Positions 16,977 through 26,290 of a stretch of 64,000 bases of DNA are shown here, piece after piece. Position numbers and translations under genes: made by a program. The first letter of the stretch is position 1. Each line of letters starts with the position of its first letter. Source of the stretch: Leptolyngbya sp. BL0902. Lineage in GTDB: Bacteria; Cyanobacteriota; Cyanobacteriia; Phormidesmidales; Phormidesmidaceae. Location of the stretch: positions 2,819,906 to 2,883,905 of the forward strand of contig NZ_CP046155.1 in assembly GCF_016403105.1 (NCBI RefSeq). Reading direction: 5' to 3'. A model generated the notes under the pieces. It did no database searches. It had not been told where the DNA came from and was given only the letters and a program-made list of their open reading frames with translations.

Positions 16977-17621
16977 ATGGGCGTATTTCTCTACTTTTTG
17001 CGGCATGGCCAGACCGCCTACAGCCTCACCGGGGGCTATTGCGGCAGGCCAGAAAATGATCCTGGGTTGACCCCAGAGGGCGTCGCCATGGCCGAAGAAT
17101 TTGCCGAAACCTACGCCACCCTACCCTGGGCCGCCGCCTACGTGAGCCCCCTGCGGCGGGCGGTGGAAACGGCCAAGCCCCTCTGTCAGCGGGTGGGCAT
17201 GGAGATGCAGTTGCGGGACGGCCTGCGCGAGGTGATGTACGGCATTTGGGAAGGGATGCACCCCACGGCGGTGGATCGGGAGCACCATGATGAGTATGTG
17301 GCGTGGCTGACCGACCCGGCCTGGTATGCCCCGGTGGGCGGCGAGCGGGCGGTGGACATTGCCCGACGGTCGGCCCAGGTGCTAGACGAAATTGAGCGCA
17401 CCCACCATCACGGCCACATTCTCATCGTCTCCCACAAGGCCACCATTCGGATTATGCTCTGCACCCTGCTGGGCATTGACGTGGGCCGCTACCGAGACCG
17501 GATGGATATGCCCGTGGCCGCTGTCAGCGTGGTGGAATTGGCGAAACGGGGGCCGCTGTTCCACACCATCGCCGACCGCTCCCACCTCAGCGATGCCCTG
17601 CGATCCCTTCCTTCCACCTAA
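16977..17621 (+). CDS. histidine phosphatase (phosphoglycerate mutase-like)
   Basis: 214 residues with the catalytic LRHGQT motif at residues 8-13, the YVSPLRRAVETA segment, the acid residue region LREVMYGIWEGM and the second catalytic histidine in IVSHKATIRIML. These define the histidine phosphatase superfamily, branch 1. The substrate is unknown; a small phosphoester such as a sugar phosphate is likely. A homologous gene follows after 12 bp, so the pair arose by tandem duplication and is probably co-transcribed with recR upstream or from the 76-bp gap. Confidence 0.88.
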   Translation: MGVFLYFLRHGQTAYSLTGGYCGRPENDPGLTPEGVAMAEEFAETYATLPWAAAYVSPLRRAVETAKPLCQRVGMEMQLRDGLREVMYGIWEGMHPTAVDREHHDEYVAWLTDPAWYAPVGGERAVDIARRSAQVLDEIERTHHHGHILIVSHKATIRIMLCTLLGIDVGRYRDRMDMPVAAVSVVELAKRGPLFHTIADRSHLSDALRSLPST

Positions 17622-17633
17622 GGACGGCCCACT

Positions 17634-18287
17634 ATGACCCTGAGGCTCTATCTGCTTCGCAACGCCGAAACTGAATACTGCCGCACCGGACGCTACTGTA
17701 GCCGCGACCGGGTGGACTTGACGGATCGGGGGCAGCAGATGGCCGAGTTCTTCGCCAAAGCCTACTATCAAATGGATTGGCAAGCCGTTTTTTGCAGCCC
17801 CCTCCACCACGCCATCACTACCCTTCAGCCCTTCTGTCGCGCCACTGGGCTTCAGGTGGAATGCCGCGACAGCCTGCGAGAACTGGGCTTTGGCAAATGG
17901 GAAGGGATGTCCCCCGCCGAGGTGAACACCCAATTTCACGACGATTACATTCGCTGGCTGGCCGACCCCGCCTGGAACAGCCCCACCCAGGGCGAAAAGG
18001 GCATCCACGTCGCCCGCCGCATCGCCGATGTGCTCTCTGAAGTGGAGGAAACCTACCCCGACGGCAACGTGCTGATTGTTTCCCACAAAGCCACCCTGCG
18101 GATCATGCTCTGTACCCTGCTGGGGGTGGATGTGGGCCGCTACCGGGATCGACTGGCTTGGCCCGTCACGTCCCTTTCCATTGTGGAGCTTCAGGACTAT
18201 GGCCCCTTTGTGCGCCGATTCAACGACTGTAGCCACCTGCCCCTGCACCTGCGCCGCCCCTGGGCTGGCAACGGGTCGGATGGGTAG
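17634..18287 (+). CDS. histidine phosphatase paralogue lacking the catalytic RHG histidine
   Basis: 217 residues, clearly homologous to the preceding gene along the whole length (LRELGFGKWEGM, IVSHKATLRIMLCTLLG, DVGRYRDR). The RHG motif is replaced by LRNAET, so the phosphoryl-accepting histidine is asparagine and the following glycine is alanine. The second histidine is kept. Known chemistry of the family needs the first histidine, so this copy is predicted to be inactive as a phosphatase. It may bind substrate, or form a regulatory dimer with its neighbour (inference). Confidence 0.88.
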   Translation: MTLRLYLLRNAETEYCRTGRYCSRDRVDLTDRGQQMAEFFAKAYYQMDWQAVFCSPLHHAITTLQPFCRATGLQVECRDSLRELGFGKWEGMSPAEVNTQFHDDYIRWLADPAWNSPTQGEKGIHVARRIADVLSEVEETYPDGNVLIVSHKATLRIMLCTLLGVDVGRYRDRLAWPVTSLSIVELQDYGPFVRRFNDCSHLPLHLRRPWAGNGSDG

Positions 18288-18672
18288 ATGAGGCCATACA
18301 GCCCAAGCGCCAACCCGCCCACGGAACATCGCCAGAGGATCGGGCGTCCGGGAAGGGTGAAGGAGTGTTACAGTGCGGGAGAGCATCCCTTGCAGAAGAT
18401 CACTACATTTGTTAATGGCACGGATAAAAGATTAAGGGGAAAATAAGGCCAAACTTCTTCCCCCAACTTCAGAAAAATATCAGTAAACTGAGATACGGAA
18501 TCCCTGATTCCTGTCTGCATGTATCCAAAGTTCCCCTTGGATGCCCCCTCTTGGGGCAAAGTGCTTGATGAAAGCGTGTTTTTAATCTGAGGTTTAACTA
18601 GTTCACGGGGGAACAGCTATATGATTTTATGCCTGCTTTTCTATTGCCCCTTCGCTATTTCAGGGTTTAGCT

Positions 18673-18894
18673 ATGCTTCAGTCTCTCCACTACTCCATCG
18701 ATCTTATTCGTGATGAGGCCCGCCATTTAGTTCAATGTGGCCTAGTGGGTCGCCAACAGCCCATCTATACCCTCTGCCGTCATATTCCTGCTCGCGAGTG
18801 GGTTTTTGTCGAAGCTGAGCTTGAATCCTCCGGTTTTCTCCTGCGGGATCGGGTCGCCGACCTGATGGGCCGCGAAGATTGGGAAAACGACTAG
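18673..18894 (+). CDS. DUF4327 family protein
   Basis: A 73-residue protein with YSIDLIRDEARHLV, VGRQQPIYTLCRHIPAREW and LLRDRVADLMGREDW. This matches the small cyanobacterial DUF4327 family, whose function is unknown. No signal or membrane segment is present. The 385-bp gap upstream is AT-richer than its surroundings and may hold its promoter; no other feature was found in it. Confidence 0.75.
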   Translation: MLQSLHYSIDLIRDEARHLVQCGLVGRQQPIYTLCRHIPAREWVFVEAELESSGFLLRDRVADLMGREDWEND

Positions 18895-18913
18895 GTTGAT
18901 GAGCGTAGTCATC

Positions 18914-18943
18914 GTTGCATTGCTTTGTGAATGCACCCTGCGC
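18914..18943. repeat. second copy of the GTGCATTGC palindromic repeat
   Basis: GTTGCATTGCTTTGTGAATGCACCCTGC resembles the palindrome at 13772-13799 closely, with a few differences. It lies in the gap between the convergent DUF4327 and DUF72 genes. Confidence 0.5.
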
Positions 18944-18966
18944 CTAAATTCTCCAGCACAAACTCA

Positions 18967-19860
18967 TTAGAACAGACTTAGTTGAGCCGAGGCAGCGGAT
19001 ACCTCGGCTTCTTGCTTTAAACACACGTCCCAGGGCAGATCAGGCAAATCTACCCCCGCCTGTTGCAAACGGTGGTACATCGCCTGGGCCACTGGGGGAG
19101 ACTTCATCTCCTGGGGGCAGTGGGCGAAGAAATAAACCTCGGTACCATCGGCCAACCACTGGGCTATACGGGGCGTCCATTCCGCCAGATAGGGTTCATT
19201 GAGATCAAAGCTGGGATGGCTGATATAACGAATGATCGTAAACGGAGCCGTCACCACGGGCTGAAGCGGCACCTGGGGTTTACGCCGTTCAGACCCCAAC
19301 TGAGGATCTTCGTCGGCGGTCTCTATGCCGTCGTAAATGGGGCGCGTATCCAGCAGCACCCGCCCCACCCCCAACTCCGTCAGCACTTGGTTGAGGCGGT
19401 TCGCAATGGGTGCCGCAAACCAATCCAAGTGACGCACCTCCACCGCAATGGGAAACCGCTGCCGGGGCCACTGGGTGAGAAAGTCTCGCAGGTCGGCCCC
19501 CTGGGCGGGGCTATAGGTGGGCGGCAGTTGCAGAAATACCGGGCCAAGGCGATCCCCCAAGGGCAATAGGGTTTCCACAAACCGCTGAGCCCCCTCTAAA
19601 TGGGGCAGCAGCTTACCCTGATGGGAAAAGACCTTCGGTATTTTGGGACAGAATCGGAAGCCAGGGGGCATCGTCTCCGCCCAGCGCCCAATGGTTTTGG
19701 CGTCGGGCATCGAGTAAAACGTGGTGTTGCCTTCCACGGCGGTCATCCGCTCACCATAGAGGCGCAGAAAATCTCCAGCCTTGCTCCCCTTCGGATAGAA
19801 CGAGCCCACCCAATCTTTGAACGCCCAAACGGCGCAACCCGTGAAATAACGATTATCCAT
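18967..19860 (-). CDS. DUF72 (YecE-like) family protein
   Basis: 297 residues from the ATG at 19860 (MDNRYFTGCAVWAFKDWVGSFYP). The DUF72 TIM-barrel signature is seen in the GCAVWAF start, EGNTTFYSMPD, and the PEVxxRH-like segment IAVEVRHLDWF. The function of the family is unknown; the fold resembles xylose-isomerase-type barrels. The frame is open another 66 bp upstream but that part is arginine/proline-rich and unlikely to be translated. It is divergent from the PPK2 gene. Confidence 0.85.
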   Translation of the reverse strand: MDNRYFTGCAVWAFKDWVGSFYPKGSKAGDFLRLYGERMTAVEGNTTFYSMPDAKTIGRWAETMPPGFRFCPKIPKVFSHQGKLLPHLEGAQRFVETLLPLGDRLGPVFLQLPPTYSPAQGADLRDFLTQWPRQRFPIAVEVRHLDWFAAPIANRLNQVLTELGVGRVLLDTRPIYDGIETADEDPQLGSERRKPQVPLQPVVTAPFTIIRYISHPSFDLNEPYLAEWTPRIAQWLADGTEVYFFAHCPQEMKSPPVAQAMYHRLQQAGVDLPDLPWDVCLKQEAEVSAASAQLSLF

Positions 19861-20006
19861 GGCAAGCATTGTGCCACGGCATGGGGGAGAGAGGCATCGG
19901 GGGCGTCGATGCGGGCCTTCTGGCAATGAGGCTAAATATTCCTTAAGCCTGGGTTAAGTTGCCCAAAAAGGCGCTTTGCTAGGAAAAACCTTCCACAGCA
20001 CATCCT

Positions 20007-20903
20007 ATGGACTCCAAATCCTTCATCGCGGCCATGCAGCCTGAAGTCATGATGGCCAAGCCCGGAAAGAAAATCAAGCTCAAGGACTTTGATCCAGGAT
20101 TTACGGGCGACTTTAAAAAGAAAGAAGCTAGGGAATACCTTGAAGCCGGAATTGAAGAACTCGCCCGCTATCAGGATATTCTCTACGCCCAAAATACCTA
20201 TGCCCTGCTGCTGATTTTTCAGGCGATGGATGCCGCCGGAAAGGACAGCACTATTAAGCATGTGATGTCTGGAGTGAATCCCCAAGGATGCCAGGTGTTT
20301 AGCTTCAAGCCACCCTCCGCTGAGGAACTGGATCATGACTATCTTTGGAAGTCTTTTCGATGTTTGCCAGAACGGGGAAATATTGGCATTTTTAACCGTT
20401 CCTACTACGAAGAAGTGCTTGTTGTTCGGGTTCACCCCCACTTGCTAGACCGACAGCAACTACCGCCTAGTACCCGCAAGGGCAACATTTGGAAGCAGCG
20501 GTTTGAAGAAATCAACAACTTTGAAAAATATCTAGTTAACAATGGCATTGTGGTGATGAAGTTTTTCCTCAATGTTTCCAAAGCTGAACAAAAACGGCGA
20601 TTTCTAGAGCGTATCAATCGTCCTGAGAAGAACTGGAAGTTTGCCCTTTCCGATGTGGAAGATCGCGCCCGCTGGGATGATTACCAAACGGCCTACGAAG
20701 ATGTTTTCACCAACACCGGAACCGACTGGGCACCTTGGCACATTATCCCCGCCGATAACAAGTGGTTTACCCGCCTTGCGGTGGCCCATTTCATTCACCA
20801 AAAGCTGAAGTCTTTGAATTTGACCTACCCCGAAGTGGAACCCAACCACCTGGAACGACTCCAGGAATCCAAACAACGCCTAGAAAGCGAACCCGAAGAT
20901 TAA
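20007..20903 (+). CDS. polyphosphate kinase 2 family protein (PPK2, class III-like)
   Basis: 298 residues. Walker A is MDAAGKDST (about 74-82), followed by the SGVNPQGCQVFSFKPPS region, the Walker B/lid-type FNRSYYEEVLVVRVHP and a lid with RINRPEKNWKF. This is the PPK2 group that phosphorylates nucleotides using polyphosphate; the sequence with the N-terminal KIKLKDFDP and the GKDSTIKHVMSG motif resembles the polyphosphate:AMP/ADP class III subgroup. Codon use is visibly less GC-rich than in flanking genes. A second PPK2 of another class is at 60436-61455. Confidence 0.9.
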   Translation: MDSKSFIAAMQPEVMMAKPGKKIKLKDFDPGFTGDFKKKEAREYLEAGIEELARYQDILYAQNTYALLLIFQAMDAAGKDSTIKHVMSGVNPQGCQVFSFKPPSAEELDHDYLWKSFRCLPERGNIGIFNRSYYEEVLVVRVHPHLLDRQQLPPSTRKGNIWKQRFEEINNFEKYLVNNGIVVMKFFLNVSKAEQKRRFLERINRPEKNWKFALSDVEDRARWDDYQTAYEDVFTNTGTDWAPWHIIPADNKWFTRLAVAHFIHQKLKSLNLTYPEVEPNHLERLQESKQRLESEPED

Positions 20904-20907
20904 CCGC

Positions 20908-20941
20908 AAAAAAGCCAGGTCTTAGCGCATCGAAGACCTGG
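20908..20941 (-). terminator. intrinsic terminator of glnN (minus strand)
   Basis: Perfect 9-bp stem CCAGGTCTT/AAGACCTGG with a 9-nt loop; on the minus strand it is followed by a run of T (complement of AAAAAA). It lies between convergent PPK2 and glnN and may serve both. Confidence 0.75.
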
Positions 20942-20977
20942 CGATATCCCTATCAATCTGGCCCAGGGGGGCTGGGG

Positions 20978-23149
20978 CTATTTGATGAACAGCATTTCCT
21001 GGTAGGTGGGCAGGGGCCAGAGGTCGTCGGCCACTTCACCCTCCAGGGCGTCGGCATATTCCCGCACCTCGTCCATCAGGGGGCGGAGGGTTTGGGCACA
21101 GAACTGCATGTGCTCTTCCACGGAGGTGAAGTGCTTGGTCATCATGTCCTCTAGGTTGCCCACCTTGGCCATCATGTCCTTGGTGAGTTCAGCGACTTTA
21201 ACAGCGCTGTCCTTGCCAAATTCGATGCCGATTCCGGTCAGACTATCGATGGTTTTGGCCAGTTCGCCCAGGTAGCGGACGGCGGCGGGGTAGATAATGG
21301 TCTTGGCCATGGAGATCACCAGTTTGGCTTCCACTTCGATGTGCTGGATGTACTGCTCGGAGTAGGCTTCAAAGCGGCTACCCAGTTCCACCGGGGAGAG
21401 CACCTTAGCGTTAGCAAACAGATCTTCGATGTACTGTTCCCGCAGTACGGGCAGGGCATCGGCGGTGGTGCGGAGGTTGGCCAGCCCCCGCTCGTTGACA
21501 GCCATTTCGTGCCACTCGCTGGAGTAGCCGTTGCCGTTGAACACCACCTTGCCGTGGTCGTGGATGATGTCGCGCAGAATATCGTGGATGGCGACGTTCA
21601 GCTCAACCCCGGCCCCCAGTTTGGCTTCCATTTGGTCGGCTACCCAGTTGAGGGAGTCGGCCAGGATGGTGTTCATGGCCACCAGCGGCCCCGATACCGA
21701 CTGACCCGAACCCACAGCCCGAAACTCGAAACGGTTTCCGGTGAAGGCAAAGGGGGAGGTGCGGTTGCGGTCTCCGGCATCCTTGGTAAATTTCGGCAGG
21801 GTATCTACCCCTAGGTCCATCTCGCCCTTGGCTTGGGATCCGGTGACTTCCCCGCTGGCGATCTGGTCAAACACATCCTGGAGCTGACTGCCCAGGTAGA
21901 TGGAGATGATCGCCGGAGGGGCTTCGTTGGCCCCCAGGCGGTGATCGTTGCTGGCACTGGCAATCACCGCCCGCAGCAGTGGCCCATACTTGTGGACGCC
22001 GCGAATCACCGCACCGCAGAACACCAAAAATTGGGCGTTGGCATGGGGGGTGTCGCCGGGATCCAGCAGGTTGCCCTGGGTGGCGTTGCCCACCGACCAG
22101 TTGACGTGCTTACCGGAGCCGTTGATGCCGGAGAAGGGCTTTTCGTGGAGCAGACAGAGGAAGCCGTGCTTTTTGGCGGTGTTCCGCAGCACGGTCATGA
22201 TGATCTGCTGGTGGTCGCTGGCCACGTTAGCGGCTTCAAAGAAGGGGGCGATTTCAAACTGGCCGGGGGCCACTTCGTTGTGGCGGGTCTTGGCGGGAAT
22301 GCCCAGGCGATAGAGCTTTTCCTCCACATCCTGCATGAACACCTGCACCCGCTCTGGGATCGCCCCAAAGTAGTGGTCGTCAAACTGTTGGCCCTTGGCC
22401 GGAGCCTTGCCAAACAGAGTGCGGCCCGCCAGCAGCAGGTCAGGGCGCACCGTGGCGAAGCTGGCATCCACCAGGAAGTATTCTTGCTCGGCCCCGCAGC
22501 TAGAGTTGACCGGGGCAATATCCGTGTGGCCCAGCAGCGAGAGCACGCGGGTGGCGGCCTTGCTCATGGCGGCGTTGGATCGCAGCAGCGGGGTTTTCTT
22601 GTCGAGGGCTTCCCCCGTCCAAGACACAAACACCGTGGGAATAAACAGGGTGACGCCGTTTTCGGTGTCCATCACAAAGGCGGGGCTGGTGACATCCCAG
22701 GCGGTGTAGCCCCGCGCTTCAAAGGTGGAGCGAATGCCGCCGTTGGGGAAGCTGGAGCCGTCCGGTTCGCCCTGCACCAGCACCTTGCCGGAAAATTCTG
22801 AAATCACCGAGCCATCGCTCTGCACGGAGATAAAGCCATCGTGCTTTTCGGCGGTGGCGTTGGTGAGGGGGAAGAACATATGGGAGTAGTAGAGCGCCCC
22901 CTTGGCCACGGCCCAGTCCTTCATGGCTACGGCCACCACATCCGCCACCGACATATCCAAAGGCGTGCCGTGCTTGATGGTGCTCTGGAGGGACTTGAAC
23001 ACCGACTTGGGCAGGCATTCCTGCATTTTCGCCAGACTAAACACGTCCTTGGCCCACAGTTCCTCCAGCTTGCTGGGCGGGTTTACGGGTACCTTGGGGC
23101 GGCTAGCAATGGTGGCAATGGCTTGGGCGCGTAACTCGTTTCCACTCAT
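20978..23149 (-). CDS. glnN: glutamine synthetase type III
   Basis: 723 residues, the length of GSIII (types I and II are much shorter). Family segments include [23 protein letters not shown] (shown in part), [13 protein letters not shown], the [15 protein letters not shown] metal/glutamate-binding region and the [14 protein letters not shown] segment. It condenses ammonia and glutamate using ATP and feeds GS-GOGAT. In cyanobacteria glnN is usually nitrogen-controlled through NtcA; I did not find a clear GTA-N8-TAC site upstream, so that control is not supported by sequence. The ATG is preceded by AGGAGATT. The 730-bp leader region holds a terminator-like hairpin (see below). Confidence 0.95.
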   Translation of the reverse strand: MSGNELRAQAIATIASRPKVPVNPPSKLEELWAKDVFSLAKMQECLPKSVFKSLQSTIKHGTPLDMSVADVVAVAMKDWAVAKGALYYSHMFFPLTNATAEKHDGFISVQSDGSVISEFSGKVLVQGEPDGSSFPNGGIRSTFEARGYTAWDVTSPAFVMDTENGVTLFIPTVFVSWTGEALDKKTPLLRSNAAMSKAATRVLSLLGHTDIAPVNSSCGAEQEYFLVDASFATVRPDLLLAGRTLFGKAPAKGQQFDDHYFGAIPERVQVFMQDVEEKLYRLGIPAKTRHNEVAPGQFEIAPFFEAANVASDHQQIIMTVLRNTAKKHGFLCLLHEKPFSGINGSGKHVNWSVGNATQGNLLDPGDTPHANAQFLVFCGAVIRGVHKYGPLLRAVIASASNDHRLGANEAPPAIISIYLGSQLQDVFDQIASGEVTGSQAKGEMDLGVDTLPKFTKDAGDRNRTSPFAFTGNRFEFRAVGSGQSVSGPLVAMNTILADSLNWVADQMEAKLGAGVELNVAIHDILRDIIHDHGKVVFNGNGYSSEWHEMAVNERGLANLRTTADALPVLREQYIEDLFANAKVLSPVELGSRFEAYSEQYIQHIEVEAKLVISMAKTIIYPAAVRYLGELAKTIDSLTGIGIEFGKDSAVKVAELTKDMMAKVGNLEDMMTKHFTSVEEHMQFCAQTLRPLMDEVREYADALEGEVADDLWPLPTYQEMLFIK

Positions 23150-23338
23150 AGCAATCTCCTAATGACGCTAGATTTTGGGCGTTCGATTTTGGACACTAGC
23201 CCTTGGGGGCTAACCCTTCAGACGCTCGATGATGACTACGACCCTGGCCCTGCAAACCTGGGCTAACAACAACCCGCAGCAGCAGGCTAAGCCAACCTGT
23301 GCAGTTCCGCCAAAGCCTTACGCAGAAGATTAACCACT

Positions 23339-23403
23339 AAAAAAGCCGCCAGATTACTTAATCTGACGCCCTAGGATGATGAATAACCTGCGCTTGGGCG
23401 GCT
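23339..23403 (-). terminator. terminator-like hairpin in the glnN leader
   Basis: On the minus strand AGCCGCC (23403-23397) pairs with GGCGGCT (23350-23344) and is followed by a run of T (complement of 23339-23344). Inside lies a second perfect 7-bp inverted repeat CAGATTA/TAATCTG (23350-23365), and CGCCC/GGGCG offers an alternative pairing. It is about 190 bp upstream of glnN on the same strand. It may be an attenuator, or end a short leader RNA. Confidence 0.5.
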
Positions 23404-23426
23404 AATGACCAGTTTTTTGCGGCCAT
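23358..23426 (-). CDS. possible 22-residue leader ORF upstream of glnN
   Basis: ATG at 23426 opens a 22-codon frame (MAAKNWSLAAQAQVIHHPRA, then SD and stop) that ends inside the terminator-like hairpin. There is no obvious ribosome site. The position of its stop inside the stem is the arrangement of translation-linked attenuators, but with a frame this short chance is a real alternative. Confidence 0.2.
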   Translation of the reverse strand: MAAKNWSLAAQAQVIHHPRASD

Positions 23427-23593
23427 AATAACCTGAATACTAAGAAATAATACGGCTGAAGTAGTCGTACTTTTGTGTCGGACGCTACCCTTGTAACATC
23501 AAGCAACACCCATTGATCCCTGGGCCTTGCCCTAGGGGGGCTGAGGTCAGGGGTGGCTAGGATATGGGGTGGGGTATCATCGGGATGGAATCG

Positions 23594-23613
23594 GTACCAA
23601 ATCAACTTTTGGT
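23594..23613. promoter_or_regulatory. inverted repeat upstream of rel
   Basis: Perfect 7-bp inverted repeat TACCAAA/TTTGGTA with a 6-nt spacer in the glnN-rel divergent gap. Its size and position suit a protein-binding site or small hairpin; no regulator is identified. Confidence 0.35.
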
Positions 23614-23879
23614 AAATTTGGGAACATTTTTGCCTGTTTATCCTTCGCAGGATTTAAACAAAATGTTAAGCTAGGCGACATAACACCTTCGCCCGGTAAG
23701 CCAAGCCTGGCCGAATATTGCAGCTCCCTAAGCTCAGGATACATTTCTGGGCTGATGGTGTAGGTTATCTCTATCCAAATAAATTTATGACTGCGGCACA
23801 GAACGTTTGTACGGGCTGTGCATCTTTTTAATCCTTTGGCTACAGGTTTCCGCCACCCCTTCACCCCATTGATTGTCCT

Positions 23880-26213
23880 ATGACTGCCACAGTTCACCCC
23901 TCGCAACCGACCGATCTTGAGTCTTGTGCCGTCGAGACTGAAGCCTGTTTGCCGACCGACTGTGAGTTGCCCAACTGGCTGAAAACCTGTGTCCTCAGCT
24001 ATCACCATCCCTTGCAGGAGGGGGAGGTGCCCCTGCGCGATGACAAGTCTAACAGTGAACTGGTGTGTCGGGCCTTTGAATTTGCCTATGCCCTGCACCA
24101 AAACCAGTATCGGGCCTCGGGGGAAGCCTACATTTGCCATCCGGTGGCGGTGGCGGGGCTGCTGCGCGATTTGGGGGGCGACAGCGCCATGATTGCCTCC
24201 GGGTTTCTCCACGATGTGGTGGAGGACACGGATACGCCCCTAGAGCAAATTGAAGAACTGTTTGGCATCGACGTGCGGCAGTTGGTGGAGGGCGTCACCA
24301 AGCTCTCGAAGCTAAATTTTGAGAGCAAAACCGAGCGGCAGGCGGAGAATTTTCGGCGCATGTTCTTGGCCATGGCCGAGGATATTCGGGTGATTGTGGT
24401 GAAACTGGCGGATCGCCTCCACAATATGCGAACCCTAGAGCACCTGAGCGACGAAAAACGCCGCCGCATTGCCCGCGAAACCATGGAAATCTTCGCGCCC
24501 CTGGCCAACCGCCTGGGGATTGGGCGATTCAAATGGGAACTGGAGGATTTGTCGTTTAAGTACCTCGAACCCGAAGCCTATCGGCAGATGCAGGAGTACG
24601 TCACCGAGAAGCGAACGGATCGCGAATCGCGGCTGATGCAGGTGGCGGAAACCCTGCGGGAACGAATGCACGAGGCCAACATTCAGGTGGTGGATATCAG
24701 CAGTCGCCCCAAGCACCTGTACAGCATCTATCGCAAGATGGAGAAGCAGCAAAAGGACTTCCACGAAATCTACGATGTGGCGGCGGTGCGGCTGATTGTA
24801 GGCACCAACGACGAATGCTACCGCGCCCTAGCCATTGTCCACGATGCCTTTCGCCCCATTCCTGGCCGTTTTAAAGACTACATTGGCCTACCCAAGCCCA
24901 ACCGCTACCAGTCGCTTCACACGGTGGTGATCGGCAGCAAAGGCAAGCCCATCGAAGTGCAGATTCGCACCCTGGAAATGCACCACATCGCCGAATACGG
25001 GATTGCCGCCCACTGGAAATACAAAGAAACCGGGTCGTCTACCAACACCCGGATGACCGCCGACGACGACAAATTCACCTGGCTGCGGCAGCTTTTAGAG
25101 TGGCAAAACGACCTCAAGGATGCCCAGGAATTCCTCGAAAATGTGAAGGGCAACCTGTTCGATGAAGATGTCTACGTCTTCACCCCCAACGGTGATGTGG
25201 TGCCCCTCAGTCGGGGCGCAACCCCCGTCGATTTTGCCTACCGCATCCACACCGAAGTGGGCAACCACTGCACCGGGGCTAAGGTAAACAGCCGCATCGT
25301 CACCCTCGACACGCCCCTAGCCAACGGCGACATTGTGGAAATCATCACCCAAAAGAGCGGCCACCCCAGCCTAGACTGGCTGAATTTTGTGGTTACTCCC
25401 AGCGCCCGCAACCGTATTCGCCAGTGGTACAAGCGCTTTCATCGGGATGAAAATATTGCCCGTGGCCGCGATCTGCTAGAAAAAGGCATGGGCCGTAACG
25501 GCTTTGATGCCCTACTGAAGTCCGATGCGGCCCGATTGGTGGCAGAGCGTTGCAACTACCCCACCGTGGACGATCTGCTGGCGGGGCTGGGCTACGGGGA
25601 AGTCACCCTCAACCTAGTGGCCAACCGTCTACGAGAAGAGATGATCAAGGCCCAACAGGCCAAGGAGGCGATTTCCGCCGAAGCCTCCTTGGGTGACTCC
25701 AATCAGATGCTGGCCCACGCCATCACGAGCCTCCATCGCCACCGCACTGCGCCTTCCAAGGATCCAATTTTGGGCATTGAAGGGCTGGTCTACCACATCG
25801 CTGGATGCTGTAGCCCCCTGCCCGGAGAACCCATCCTCGGTAGCGTTTCCCTCGGCAGTCGCGGCATTGCCATCCACCGCCAGGGCTGCCCCAACCTAGC
25901 TGATATTCCTGGAGATCGGCTCATTCCCGTCAGTTGGAACCAGGGTGACGCTACCGGAAATCGCCAAACCTACCCCGTGGAAGTCAAGATTGAGGTAATC
26001 GACCGGGTGGGCGTGCTCAAGGATATTCTGTCGCACCTCTCCGATCTGCAAATTAACGTCCACAAGGCCCAGGTTAAAACTTTCCCCGGCCAGACCGCTG
26101 AGATTGACCTTGGCCTAGATGTGCGAGACAGTGCCCACCTAGAGCAAACCTTCACCCAACTGCGAAAAATGACGGACGTGCTCAACATTCGCCGCCTTAG
26201 CCAGGGGAATTAG
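23880..26213 (+). CDS. bifunctional (p)ppGpp synthetase/hydrolase, RelA/SpoT family
   Basis: 777 residues. The HD hydrolase domain keeps HDVVEDT (His111, Asp112). The synthetase domain contains YDVAAVRLIV, the RFKDYIGLPKPNRYQSLH block (the R-x-K-D form typical of bifunctional Rel enzymes rather than the E-x-D-D of RelA) and EVQIRT. A TGS domain (DVYVFTPNGDVVPL) and a C-terminal ACT domain (VEVKIEVIDRVGVLKDI) follow. It should make and degrade (p)ppGpp as the central stringent-response enzyme; full-length cyanobacteria usually have one such gene. It is divergent from glnN, linking nitrogen assimilation and stringent control only by position. Confidence 0.94.
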   Translation: MTATVHPSQPTDLESCAVETEACLPTDCELPNWLKTCVLSYHHPLQEGEVPLRDDKSNSELVCRAFEFAYALHQNQYRASGEAYICHPVAVAGLLRDLGGDSAMIASGFLHDVVEDTDTPLEQIEELFGIDVRQLVEGVTKLSKLNFESKTERQAENFRRMFLAMAEDIRVIVVKLADRLHNMRTLEHLSDEKRRRIARETMEIFAPLANRLGIGRFKWELEDLSFKYLEPEAYRQMQEYVTEKRTDRESRLMQVAETLRERMHEANIQVVDISSRPKHLYSIYRKMEKQQKDFHEIYDVAAVRLIVGTNDECYRALAIVHDAFRPIPGRFKDYIGLPKPNRYQSLHTVVIGSKGKPIEVQIRTLEMHHIAEYGIAAHWKYKETGSSTNTRMTADDDKFTWLRQLLEWQNDLKDAQEFLENVKGNLFDEDVYVFTPNGDVVPLSRGATPVDFAYRIHTEVGNHCTGAKVNSRIVTLDTPLANGDIVEIITQKSGHPSLDWLNFVVTPSARNRIRQWYKRFHRDENIARGRDLLEKGMGRNGFDALLKSDAARLVAERCNYPTVDDLLAGLGYGEVTLNLVANRLREEMIKAQQAKEAISAEASLGDSNQMLAHAITSLHRHRTAPSKDPILGIEGLVYHIAGCCSPLPGEPILGSVSLGSRGIAIHRQGCPNLADIPGDRLIPVSWNQGDATGNRQTYPVEVKIEVIDRVGVLKDILSHLSDLQINVHKAQVKTFPGQTAEIDLGLDVRDSAHLEQTFTQLRKMTDVLNIRRLSQGN

Positions 26214-26236
26214 TGTAGTCCAGGAAGTCGTTTCTC

Positions 26237-26273
26237 AGAACCTCGATTTTCTCAAGAACTTGGGGTTCTTTAT
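26237..26273 (+). terminator. probable terminator after rel
   Basis: AGAACCTC pairs with GGGGTTCT (one G-T pair) across a 17-nt loop, then TTAT. It lies 24 bp after the rel stop and before the convergent ybjQ-like gene. Confidence 0.5.
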
Positions 26274-26290
26274 ACTAATGCGCCCCTGTC

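Noticed and set aside
18368..18559. 63-residue minus-strand ORF in the gap before DUF4327
   Set aside because: No family-like pattern; lies in an AT-rich intergenic region.
23150..23400. NtcA site or glutamine riboswitch in the glnN leader
   Set aside because: No GTA-N8-TAC with a matched -10 box was found, and the glnA RNA consensus is not present.
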